A program made the position numbers and the translations under genes. Under the pieces are notes generated by a model, which saw only the letters and a list, made by a program, of their open reading frames with translations, did no database searches and had not been told where the DNA came from. A DNA stretch of 6,633 bases from assembly GCA_937870805.1 (NCBI GenBank), contig CALMZT010000957.1, positions 1 to 6,633 of the forward strand, read 5' to 3'. Shown piece after piece: positions 1 through 5,469 of the stretch (positions within the stretch are counted from its first letter, which is position 1; each line of letters begins with the position of its first letter). The stretch is from an uncultured Chloroflexota bacterium (lineage in GTDB: Bacteria > Chloroflexota > Anaerolineae > Aggregatilineales > Phototrophicaceae).

Positions 1-596
1 AAACCCCCATCCCCAACGGCATGGTGTGGAACATGATCTACAACCCCGATGCGCCGTATGGCAACGTGGGCACAGTCACGCAGGAACAGTTATGGCAGCG
101 CTTGCAATATTTCCTTGAAGAACTGCTGCCCGTCGCCGAAGAAGCTGGCGTCCGTCTCGCCGCCCACCCCGACGACCCGCCGATGCCAGAACTGCGCGGA
201 ACGGCGCGCCTCGTGTATCAGCCGCGCTACTATCAACAGCTATTGGACATCAAGCCAAGCCGTGCCAACGCGCTGGAGTTTTGTATCGGTTCGCTGGCAG
301 AAATGACCGAAGGCGATATTTACGAAGTGGTCGATCAGTACAGCAGGCAGAACGCCATTGGCTACGTCCATTTCCGCAACGTGCGCGGCAAAGTCCCCAA
401 CTACCATGAAGTATTTATCGATGAGGGTGACGTCAACATGATTCGCGTGCTGCGCATCCTCAAGAAAAATGGCTACGAAGGTGTTATCATCCCTGACCAT
501 ACGCCGCAGATGACGTGTGCGGCACCCTGGCACGCAGGCATGGCATACGCGATGGGTTACATCCGCGCTGCCATGCAAATGTTGGAGATGGAATAA
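1..596 (+). CDS. uxuA: Mannonate dehydratase, C-terminal part (5' end cut by window edge)
   Basis: The reading frame is open from base 3 and ends at TAA 594-596, giving about 197 residues, roughly the C-terminal half of a family usually 350-400 residues long. The enzyme is cytoplasmic and dehydrates D-mannonate to 2-keto-3-deoxygluconate in hexuronate catabolism. Numbering from the ATG at 21, the visible TIM-barrel motifs are HPDDPP (His49), RGTAR (60-64), EFCIGS (Cys88), YVHFRNVRG (His117), EVFIDEGDVNM (130-140) and IPDHTP (Asp159, His160). By family knowledge the His, Cys, His and Asp bind the catalytic Mn2+, and the His after the Asp belongs to the active site, so the visible half looks intact. 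The ATG at 21 is internal (the frame upstream reads TPIPNG), so it should not be taken as the start. It is followed by a repeat-rich gap, not by a directly coupled gene. Confidence 0.95.
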   Translation, partial: TPIPNGMVWNMIYNPDAPYGNVGTVTQEQLWQRLQYFLEELLPVAEEAGVRLAAHPDDPPMPELRGTARLVYQPRYYQQLLDIKPSRANALEFCIGSLAEMTEGDIYEVVDQYSRQNAIGYVHFRNVRGKVPNYHEVFIDEGDVNMIRVLRILKKNGYEGVIIPDHTPQMTCAAPWHAGMAYAMGYIRAAMQMLEME

Positions 597-625
597 CTCA
601 GAACCCATCTGAAAATTCAATTTCT

Positions 626-654
626 AACCGCAAAGGCGCAAAGGTCGCAAAGGG
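626..654 (+). repeat. Short tandem octamer CGCAAAGG x3
   Basis: CGCAAAGG occurs at 629-636, 637-644 and 646-653, the last after one extra T. The CGCAAAGG-type low-complexity tract is, from memory, a widespread intergenic repeat in environmental bacterial genomes. It often lies near a CCGAG- or CAGAG-rich tract like the one at 671-696. Function unknown. Confidence 0.7.
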
Positions 655-670
655 AAGAAAGAGAAATTGA

Positions 671-696
671 ACCACCGAGCCGCCGAGAACACCGAG
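671..696 (+). repeat. CCGAG-rich low-complexity tract
   Basis: The stretch is made of repeated ACCGAG/GCCGAG steps (ACCACCGAG, CCGCCGAG, AACACCGAG). It lies inside the bracketed element at 600-766 and just downstream of the CGCAAAGG octamers. It reads as Asn-His-Arg-Ala-Ala-Glu-Asn-Thr-Glu in one frame, which is why spurious ORFs are often called on it. I see no gene here. Confidence 0.6.
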
Positions 697-834
697 AAAA
701 TAGAGAGAAGAAGAACTGAGTTTTTACAGCATTCCATATTACATCTCGAATTATCAGACAGGTTCTCAATGTTGCCGACACTGGCAGTTCAAAACCGCAG
801 CTATAGACTTTGGAAACCCTTGATGCATTTTACT

Positions 835-955
835 TTTAGATACGGAGTAAAAGACGGGTGTTTGTAGGGGCGCACCTGCGTGTGCGCCCGATGGTGGGCA
901 GACACTGTAAGCGAAGCGGCGTCTGCCCCTACAATTCCCGATACGCCGTATTAAA
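835..955. repeat. Composite palindromic element: two GTAGGGG hairpins facing each other
   Basis: The left flank TTTAGATACGG (835-845) matches the right flank read on the minus strand, TTTAATACGG (955 down to 946). Inside, GTAGGGG (864-870) pairs with CCCCTAC (926-932). Nested within are two 8-bp hairpins: GGGCGCAC 868-875 with GTGCGCCC 882-889 (6-nt loop), and GGGCAGAC 896-903 with GTCTGCCC 921-928 (17-nt loop). The whole can fold as a three-way junction. It looks like two copies of one hairpin unit joined head to head, since each GTAGGGG is preceded on its own strand by an ATACGG-containing flank. No U-tract follows, so it is not a classical terminator. Confidence 0.7.
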
Positions 956-962
956 TAATTAC

Positions 963-1044
963 AGGACTTACGCAGTTGAACCGCGATTTGTGCTTGAACA
1001 AGGGGTTTAAACCCCTTGTTCGTGAACCCAACTGCGTAAGTCCT
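963..1044. repeat. 82-bp nested inverted-repeat element (IS-end or MITE-like)
   Basis: The ends are a perfect 16-bp inverted repeat: AGGACTTACGCAGTTG at 963-978 and its exact complement at 1029-1044. In the middle, 996-1021 is a perfect 26-bp palindrome (13-base half GAACAAGGGGTTT). GGACTTACGCA-type ends recall insertion-sequence and MITE termini I know from cyanobacteria and similar genomes, but no transposase is present. The flanks show no convincing target-site duplication. Parts recur elsewhere: TTACGCAG and CGAACAAGGGTTT at 5444-5468, and TGCAGTTGAAC at the start of the B units of the 5470-5811 array. Confidence 0.75.
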
Positions 1045-1059
1045 AAATTAAAGAAATAA

Positions 1060-1152
1060 GAACCCGTCTGAAAATTCAATCACCCTTACTTCGTAGGGGC
1101 GCACCAATGTGTGCGCCCTAAGGGACAAAAAACGAATATTCAGATAGGTTCT
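1060..1152. repeat. 93-bp MITE-like element with terminal inverted repeats and GTAGGGG hairpin cargo
   Basis: The left end GAACCCGTCTGAAAATTC (1060-1077) matches the reverse complement of the right end, GAACCTATCTGAATATTC, at 15 of 18 positions. The interior has GTAGGGG (1093-1099) and the hairpin GGGCGCAC 1097-1104 / GTGCGCCC 1111-1118 with a 6-nt loop, then AGGGACAAAAAACG. The right half is nearly identical to the units of the array at 5470-5811. The left end is nearly identical to that of the element at 600-766. No ORF. Confidence 0.7.
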
Positions 1153-1153
1153 A

Positions 1154-1231
1154 AAGGGTTGTGTGCGGAAATTACAACCTCTTTAGAGGTTTACAAATTC
1201 ATGGTTAGCTTTGGGTTTTGAACCCAAAGCG
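1154..1231 (+). repeat. Double-hairpin block upstream of the M24 gene (copy 1)
   Basis: Two hairpins are visible: AACCTCT/AGAGGTT at 1176-1191, and GCTTTGGGTT 1208-1217 with AACCCAAAGC 1221-1230 around a TTG loop. An alternative pairing, GGTTGT (1157-1162) with ACAACC (1174-1179), would exclude the first hairpin. The block ends eight bases before the Shine-Dalgarno of the M24 gene. It recurs at 2535-2607 upstream of the SDR gene and, inverted, at 6588-6633. It could act as an mRNA leader structure. The inverted copy, which lies before no visible gene, favours a dispersed repeat. Confidence 0.65.
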
Positions 1232-1238
1232 GCTTTGC

Positions 1239-1244
1239 AAGGAG
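1239..1244 (+). promoter_or_regulatory. Ribosome-binding site deciding the M24 start
   Basis: AAGGAG lies eight bases before ATG 1253. This places the start there and not at the in-frame TTG at 1211, which falls inside a hairpin stem and has no Shine-Dalgarno sequence. Confidence 0.8.
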
Positions 1245-1252
1245 CGCAAATA

Positions 1253-2383
1253 ATGGACGGCGAACGCGATCAACGGCTGCGCGCGGGCTTATTAGAAGCG
1301 GGACTCGATGCGGTATTGGCATGGCGCACGGAAGAAATTGTCTTGACGACAGGCGAATGTCCACACTGGGGCATGACGCTGTGCCTGTATCCGCGCGTGG
1401 GTACGCCTGTTGTGTATGCGATGGCACTCGAACCTGCTGACCTGCTGCCCACTCACATGACGCAGCGGCGTTTTATGTCTGAGCGCCAGGAACTGCAAGC
1501 GCTCATCACCGCCGACATTCAGGCACTGGGCATTCAACGAGTAGGCTATTCCGTCGAAATGGGACGCCATGCGCTGCCGGGAAATACGGGTGAATTCCCG
1601 CCGTTCTCGACCTCGTTGATCGTGTATTTATTGGAAGGCGTGACGGCACAGCCTACTGATGTGCTGTCACAGCAGATGCAGCGCAAAACCGCGCACGAAG
1701 TCGATAAGATCAAATTAGCGCATCACATCGCCGCGCGTGGGCTGCGCACCTTCTACGACTTCCTTCAGCCGGGGATCACCGAAGCCGAAGTTGCAGGCGC
1801 GATTGAGTCGGCGGTACAAGCGCAAACGGGCAAACACGGCTCAAAGCTGGCGCGCGGCTGGGCGTTTGTACAGGCAGGCGCGAACACCATCAATGCCGGA
1901 ACCTTCAGCCGTTCATCAGGCTATGCCCTGCAATCGGGGGATATTGTCGTGCTGGAGATGGCGACGATGGTCGATGGCTATTGGAGCGACCTGACACGCA
2001 CAGGGGTTGTCGGCGGTACACCGAATAAATGGCAAGCCGCGCTGATGAGTGCCGTGCGCGATGCGCAAGCCGCTGCCTTAGCAGTGGTGCGCGCGGGCGC
2101 GACGCATGAAGCAGTGGATGCAGCAGCGCGGCAGGTGATGACTGCGCGGGGTTACGGCGTGGCGTTTACACATGGCACGGGACATCATGTCGGCTTCCGC
2201 TATCATGATTACGGCGCGGGCTTGGCGGCTGGCTCAACGGTACCGTTACAGTCCGGCAATGTGGTCACTATCGAACCCGGTGCTTATGGCGTGACTGTCG
2301 GCGGCGGGTCGCGTTTCGAGGACAACGTGCTGGTGACTGAAATTGGCTATGAGATGCTGTCGCCGCATGAAGTTGTGAGTTAG
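1253..2383 (+). CDS. M24 family metallopeptidase (Xaa-Pro dipeptidase / aminopeptidase P-like)
   Basis: The product has 376 residues, counted from ATG 1253, which has a good Shine-Dalgarno. An N-terminal creatinase-like domain (about 1-140) precedes a C-terminal pita-bread fold domain (about 150-376). The five metal-ligand positions of the family are recognisable: Glu235 in VVLEMA, Asp246 in YWSDLTRT, His311 in GTGHHVG, Glu341 in TIEPGAYG and Glu356 in SRFEDNVLV; His318 fits the second catalytic His. The first ligand is Glu where aminopeptidase P has Asp, with the normal 11-residue spacing to Asp246, so metal binding is probably kept. Known members cleave Xaa-Pro bonds in the cytosol, but the fold also includes non-peptidases (creatinase, DddP lyase), so the substrate is unassigned. 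No signal peptide or membrane segment is visible. It lies between uxuA and a sugar-dehydrogenase-like SDR gene, with repeat-rich gaps on both sides, so co-transcription is uncertain. Confidence 0.9.
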   Translation: MDGERDQRLRAGLLEAGLDAVLAWRTEEIVLTTGECPHWGMTLCLYPRVGTPVVYAMALEPADLLPTHMTQRRFMSERQELQALITADIQALGIQRVGYSVEMGRHALPGNTGEFPPFSTSLIVYLLEGVTAQPTDVLSQQMQRKTAHEVDKIKLAHHIAARGLRTFYDFLQPGITEAEVAGAIESAVQAQTGKHGSKLARGWAFVQAGANTINAGTFSRSSGYALQSGDIVVLEMATMVDGYWSDLTRTGVVGGTPNKWQAALMSAVRDAQAAALAVVRAGATHEAVDAAARQVMTARGYGVAFTHGTGHHVGFRYHDYGAGLAAGSTVPLQSGNVVTIEPGAYGVTVGGGSRFEDNVLVTEIGYEMLSPHEVVS

Positions 2384-2425
2384 ATATGGACGCGGACGGT
2401 GAGACTCATGCTCTTTAACTAAAGA

Positions 2426-2500
2426 ATACGGAGAACGGGATTGTAGGGGCGCACCAACGTGTGCACCCGATACAAGGCAGACCAATGTGTCTGCCTCTAC
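2426..2500. repeat. Composite hairpin element (GTAGGGG family), partly decayed
   Basis: After an ATACGG flank (2426-2431) comes GTAGGGG (2443-2449), then GGGCGCAC paired with GTGCACCC (2461-2468, one C-A mismatch). A second hairpin follows, GGCAGAC 2476-2482 / GTCTGCC 2489-2495 with a 6-nt loop. It closes with CCTCTAC (2494-2500), which pairs with GTAGGGG apart from one G-T wobble. The order GCGCAC hairpin, then GCAGAC hairpin, then closing arm is the same as in the element at 835-955. Confidence 0.65.
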
Positions 2501-2534
2501 ACAAGAACAGCCGACTTGAATAGTTTAACTGCAT

Positions 2535-2607
2535 AAGGGGTTGGATTTTACAACCTCTTGAGAGGTTTTCAGATTAATGGTTAGCTCTGGGTTTTGAACC
2601 CAGAGCG
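2535..2607 (+). repeat. Double-hairpin block upstream of the SDR gene (copy 2)
   Basis: This is homologous to 1154-1231. It has AACCTCT/AGAGGTT at 2552-2567, and GCTCTGGGTT 2584-2593 with AACCCAGAGC 2597-2606 around a TTG loop. Compared with copy 1, a T-A pair has become C-G, a compensatory change that keeps the 10-bp stem. GGTTG (2539-2543) can pair with CAACC (2551-2555) as an alternative to the first hairpin. The block ends about ten bases before the Shine-Dalgarno of the SDR gene. Confidence 0.65.
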
Positions 2608-2616
2608 AAAACTGCT

Positions 2617-2620
2617 AGGA
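2617..2620 (+). promoter_or_regulatory. Ribosome-binding site deciding the SDR start
   Basis: AGGA lies six bases before ATG 2627. The ATG at 2621 directly abuts this site, so it is too close, and the in-frame TTG at 2594 lies in the loop of the upstream hairpin. ATG 2627 (MSDLTGKRVLVTGG) also fits the usual SDR N-terminus. Confidence 0.7.
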
Positions 2621-2626
2621 ATGCCC

Positions 2627-3409
2627 ATGAGCGATCTAACAGGCAAGCGAGTCTTAGTCACAGGCGGCAATCAGGGCATTGGCAAGGCGATTGCTCAGCA
2701 CGCGCGGCAGGCAGGCGCAAAGGTCGCCATCAACTATTTGCATCAGCCAGAACTTGCAAACTCACTGGTCGATGAATTGGGACGTGACCACAGCATCGCT
2801 GTCGAAGCCGATGTGCGCGACGAAAGTGCTGTCAGTCGCATGGTGGACGAAGTGGTGCGCGCGTTCGGCGGGATTGACGTGTTGGTCAACAACGCGGGCT
2901 GCGAATCGACGCACGCGGCGCTGGATTTGCCGCTTGCAGAATGGGATCGTGTGATCGACACCAATTTGCGTGGGGCATTTATCTGCGCGCAGGCGGTTGG
3001 TCGCGTGATGCAGAAACAAGGCACAGGCGGCGTGATCGTCAACATCTCGTCAATGCATGAAACTGTGCCGCGCTTGGGCTTAACCCATTACTGTATCTCC
3101 AAAGCAGGATTAGCCATGTTAACGAAAGGGCTGGCGCTGGAATGGGCAGAATACGGCATTCGCGTCGTCAGCGTTTCCCCCGGCGCGATTGAAACCGATA
3201 TGAACCGTCTCGAAATCGCTGCGTTTGGCAAGGAAAAGTTCGAGGAATGGATACCCGCTGGCAGGCTCGGCACGGTGGATGACGTTGCTCCGGCGGTGGT
3301 GTTTCTCGCGTCGGATGATGCATCGTACATCAGCGGCGCGACGCTGCGCATTGACGGCACATATCTGATGAACCACACGCGCTACGACCCGCGCAAAGGA
3401 GCACACTGA
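2627..3409 (+). CDS. SDR-family oxidoreductase (glucose 1-dehydrogenase / sugar-acid reductase-like)
   Basis: The product has 260 residues, the usual size of classical short-chain dehydrogenases. Visible motifs are the cofactor-binding TGGNQGIG (12-19), DV (62-63), NNAG (88-91), catalytic Asn113, Ser142 (NISSMHE), Tyr155 and Lys159 (YCISK), and SPGAIETDMN (184-193). The second strand ends INYLHQ with no acidic residue, which does not favour strict NAD specificity, so NADP or dual use is possible. The ISSMHE and INY segments and the C-terminal ASYISGATLRIDG resemble Bacillus glucose 1-dehydrogenases. The annotation glucose 1-dehydrogenase is a family label only. Near uxuA, a fructuronate reductase role is also plausible, since an SDR does that job in Bacillus subtilis (YjmF). 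Its stop overlaps the next start (TGATG), implying translational coupling with the RraA-like protein. Fatty-acid FabG function is unlikely from context. Confidence 0.93.
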   Translation: MSDLTGKRVLVTGGNQGIGKAIAQHARQAGAKVAINYLHQPELANSLVDELGRDHSIAVEADVRDESAVSRMVDEVVRAFGGIDVLVNNAGCESTHAALDLPLAEWDRVIDTNLRGAFICAQAVGRVMQKQGTGGVIVNISSMHETVPRLGLTHYCISKAGLAMLTKGLALEWAEYGIRVVSVSPGAIETDMNRLEIAAFGKEKFEEWIPAGRLGTVDDVAPAVVFLASDDASYISGATLRIDGTYLMNHTRYDPRKGAH

Positions 3410-4098
3410 TGGCACTCTGGCAGCACGACGAAGAATTGTTCGGACTCATGCGTAAAGAGTTATTCACGGCTGTCGTCGGTGATACATTGGACAAACTCGG
3501 TTACACGCATCAGTTTTTGCCGCCCAATATCCGCGCGCTGCGAATGGATATGGTCGTCGTCGGGCGCGCCATGCCTGTGCTGGAAGCCGATTATTTTGGC
3601 GAGGTGGTCAGCGGTCACAGCGAATTGAGCGCGCAAGCATTTGGGCTAATGTTCCGCGCGCTCGATGATCTAAAGCCGAATGAAGTGTACGTCGCGACAG
3701 GCGGCTCACCGCGTTACGCGCTGTGGGGCGAACTCATGTCCACGCGCGCTATGCATCTGAAAGCATCAGGCGCGGTCTTAGATGGCTATTCGCGTGATAC
3801 GTTTGGCATTTTTCGGCTGAACTTCCCCACCTTCTCGTATGGCAGCTACGGACAGGATCAGGGCGTGCGCGGCAAAGTCGTGGATTTCCGCGTCTCCGTC
3901 GAGATTGGCGGCATTCGCATTCACCCCGGCGACATTGTGTTTGGGGATGTAGATGGCGTGGTCGTCGTACCGCGCGCTGCCGAAGTTGAAGTGATTGCCA
4001 AAGCGCTCGAAAAAGTGCGTACTGAAAATCTCGTGCGCAAAGCCATCGAAGAAGGCATGAGCACGGTTGAGGCGTTTGCTAAGTTCGGGGTGATGTAG
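3409..4098 (+). CDS. RraA-family protein (HMG/CHA aldolase-like)
   Basis: The product has 229 residues. ATG 3409 shares its A with the TGA of the SDR gene, and AAAGGA lies eight bases upstream. The core of the RraA/HMG-aldolase fold is visible: VYVATGGSPRYALWGELMS (93-111), ASGAVLDGYSRD (119-130, with Arg129-Asp130), RGKVVDF (154-160) and IHPGDIVFGDVDGVVVVPR (171-189). In the aldolase members the Arg-Asp pair binds the keto acid and the divalent metal. They cleave 4-hydroxy-2-oxo acids to pyruvate plus a carbonyl compound. RraA proper inhibits RNase E, but the sugar-acid neighbours make an enzymatic role more likely. A reasonable inference is cleavage of a 2-keto-3-deoxy or related keto acid made by neighbouring enzymes; the real substrate is unknown. 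Older databases mislabel this family as menaquinone methyltransferase; no methyltransferase motif is visible. Confidence 0.9.
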   Translation: MALWQHDEELFGLMRKELFTAVVGDTLDKLGYTHQFLPPNIRALRMDMVVVGRAMPVLEADYFGEVVSGHSELSAQAFGLMFRALDDLKPNEVYVATGGSPRYALWGELMSTRAMHLKASGAVLDGYSRDTFGIFRLNFPTFSYGSYGQDQGVRGKVVDFRVSVEIGGIRIHPGDIVFGDVDGVVVVPRAAEVEVIAKALEKVRTENLVRKAIEEGMSTVEAFAKFGVM

Positions 4099-4120
4099 GG
4101 GAATGAGTCATCAGTTATCA

Positions 4121-4331
4121 GTTTTTGGTGATTGGTTGTTCGTAATTCGTTGTTCGTAATTCGTAGATGACATTGTGAATTATCCCATAGAACGGATGCA
4201 GTTGAGTGCAATTTCCCTGCTGCTCGTAGGGGCGAACCAACGTGTTCGCCCGCTAACTGCCGACAACCAACAACTAAAAACCAATAACGAACAACCAACA
4301 ACTAAAAACGAACAACGAATAACGAATAACC
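4121..4331. repeat. AT-rich partly complementary arms flanking a GTAGGGGCGAAC hairpin
   Basis: The left arm (about 4121-4165) contains GTTCGTAATTCGT twice over. The right arm (about 4261-4331) contains ACAACCAACAACTAAAAAC twice (4263-4281 and 4291-4309), then ACGAATAACGAATAACC. The reverse complement of the right arm resembles the left arm, so the pair could form a long imperfect stem. Between them is GTAGGGG (4226-4232) with the hairpin GGGCGAAC 4230-4237 / GTTCGCCC 4244-4251, loop 6 nt. The stem has GAAC/GTTC where the other copies have GCAC/GTGC, so both sides changed together. No gene is supported in this gap. Confidence 0.6.
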
Positions 4332-4356
4332 ATTCTTCTTCAGGAGCGACATAAAC

Positions 4357-5433
4357 ATGCTCTCACGCGCAGCCATCGAATCCCACTCCATCGATATACG
4401 GCAGTTCATCGACTTTCGACAGTCCACGCTGGTGAACGGAATGCGCGCCATCGACGTACACAACGGCAGCGGGCTAACGTTTACGCTGCTGCCGGATCGC
4501 GGCATGGACATCTGGGCGGCACACTATCACGGCTTGCCGCTGACGTGGATGAGTCAGGCGTCGCCTCATGCGCCGGACTTTGGCGCGCCCTGGCTGCGGC
4601 TGTTCAACGGCGGCTTGCTGACGACTTGCGGCTTAACCCACGTCGGCGCGCCGGAAACCGACAGCGTGACAGGTGAGTACCGCGACATTCACGGCGACTA
4701 CACCCGCCTGCGTGCCTATGACATCAGCACATCCGGCGGTTGGCAGGGTGACAAATACATCGCTGAACTCAAGTGTCTTGTCTCACAAGCCATGTTGTTT
4801 AGCGAACAGCTTCGCGTACAGCGCACCTATCGCATCACCTTAGGTGAACCCACGATTGAGATCATCGACACGGTTGAAAATCTCTACGACGTGCCTGCCC
4901 CGCTGATGCTGCTCTATCACTTCAACGTCGGTTATCCGCTGGTGCGTGAGGGCGCGCAGTTGATTGTGCCGACACAGGCGACCTATCCGCGTGATGAAGC
5001 GGCGCGCAAAGGCATTGAGCATTGGGCACATTACGGCGGCGCGACGGCAGGACACCACGAAGAAGTGTTTTTCCATCATGTGAAAGCCGATGAAAATCAT
5101 TTCGCCAGCGCAGCGCTGCTCAACACCGATTTTGGCTTGCAGTTCGATTGGGATACCACCCACGCCGCCTATTTGACACAGTGGAAAAATCTGCGACGTG
5201 GCATTTACGTCTGCGGTATCGAACCCGGCAACTGCGTCCCCGAAGGCTTGAACACAGCCCGCGCGAAAGGCAGCGTCACGATGCTGCAACCCGGCGCGGC
5301 GCAAACGTTCACCAACCGCGTGCACGTGCTGCATGGCGCGACGCAGGTGGATGCCTGCCGTGCGAGTTTAAGTGTGCTAGAAGAACAGGGACACCCGGTA
5401 ACAAACTGCGATTTGACAAATTATGCTGATTAA
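4357..5433 (+). CDS. DUF4432 family protein (aldose 1-epimerase-like fold)
   Basis: The product has 358 residues from ATG 4357, with AGGAG ten bases upstream (4342-4346). Features matching DUF4432 as I know it are LPDRGMDIW (45-53), FNGGLLTTCGLTHVG (83-97), RDIHGDYTRLRA (109-120), LLYHFNVGYPL (185-195) and WKNLRRGIYVCGIEPGNC (276-293). The family has the galactose-mutarotase supersandwich fold; E. coli YphB is a relative. Members are predicted to bind or interconvert anomers of a sugar or sugar acid, but their substrates are poorly known. No signal peptide is seen, so it is probably cytoplasmic. Several His residues (His56, His58, His95, His112, His188) could line the sugar site; this is inference. 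It follows the SDR-RraA pair after a 258-bp repeat-containing gap, and its place in the same cluster supports a sugar-acid pathway role. Confidence 0.88.
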   Translation: MLSRAAIESHSIDIRQFIDFRQSTLVNGMRAIDVHNGSGLTFTLLPDRGMDIWAAHYHGLPLTWMSQASPHAPDFGAPWLRLFNGGLLTTCGLTHVGAPETDSVTGEYRDIHGDYTRLRAYDISTSGGWQGDKYIAELKCLVSQAMLFSEQLRVQRTYRITLGEPTIEIIDTVENLYDVPAPLMLLYHFNVGYPLVREGAQLIVPTQATYPRDEAARKGIEHWAHYGGATAGHHEEVFFHHVKADENHFASAALLNTDFGLQFDWDTTHAAYLTQWKNLRRGIYVCGIEPGNCVPEGLNTARAKGSVTMLQPGAAQTFTNRVHVLHGATQVDACRASLSVLEEQGHPVTNCDLTNYAD

Positions 5434-5469
5434 CTGATGTTACGCAGGCTCAGCTCGAACAAGGGTTTT

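Larger units (their letters stand above)
600..766. repeat. MITE-like element bracketed by terminal inverted repeats, tandem-repeat cargo
   Basis: The left end reads GAACCCATCTGAAAATTC (from 601) and the right end CGAATTATCAGACAGGTTCT (747-766). The reverse complement of the right end, extended to 20 bases, matches the left end at 16 positions. The same ends bracket the element at 1060-1152, but here the interior has no GTAGGGG hairpin. It carries an octamer repeat (629-653) and a CCGAG-rich stretch (671-696). No coding capacity is supported: an in-frame ATG at 667 opens 66 codons, but that frame runs through these repeats. It looks like a non-autonomous mobile repeat or a remnant of one. I found no clear target-site duplication. 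Confidence 0.55.

Noticed and set aside
667..867. 66-codon ORF beginning MNHRAAENTEKIE
   Set aside because: It runs through the CCGAG low-complexity tract, a terminal inverted repeat and the start of a hairpin element. It has no Shine-Dalgarno and no recognisable fold, so it is a repeat artefact.
864..932. Intrinsic transcription terminator
   Set aside because: The hairpins are strong but are followed by no T-run on either strand, and the same hairpins occur in tandem arrays and in upstream gaps. They fit dispersed repeats better.
1154..1231. Riboswitch
   Set aside because: It matches no riboswitch class I know, and a third copy occurs in inverted orientation with no downstream gene in view. 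It is kept as a repeat with a possible leader role.
1211..1252. N-terminal extension of the M24 protein from TTG 1211
   Set aside because: The TTG lies inside the stem of a hairpin shared with other loci, and the extra residues are encoded by repeat sequence. ATG 1253 has AAGGAG at ideal spacing.
2594..2626. N-terminal extension of the SDR from TTG 2594 or ATG 2621
   Set aside because: TTG 2594 is in the hairpin loop, and ATG 2621 directly abuts the AGGA site. ATG 2627 fits spacing and family start.
3921..4301. 126-codon minus-strand ORF, and other antisense ORFs such as 240-620 and 4840-5334
   Set aside because: They overlap well-supported + strand genes or the AT-rich repeat arms and have no recognisable domains. 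They are frame shadows.
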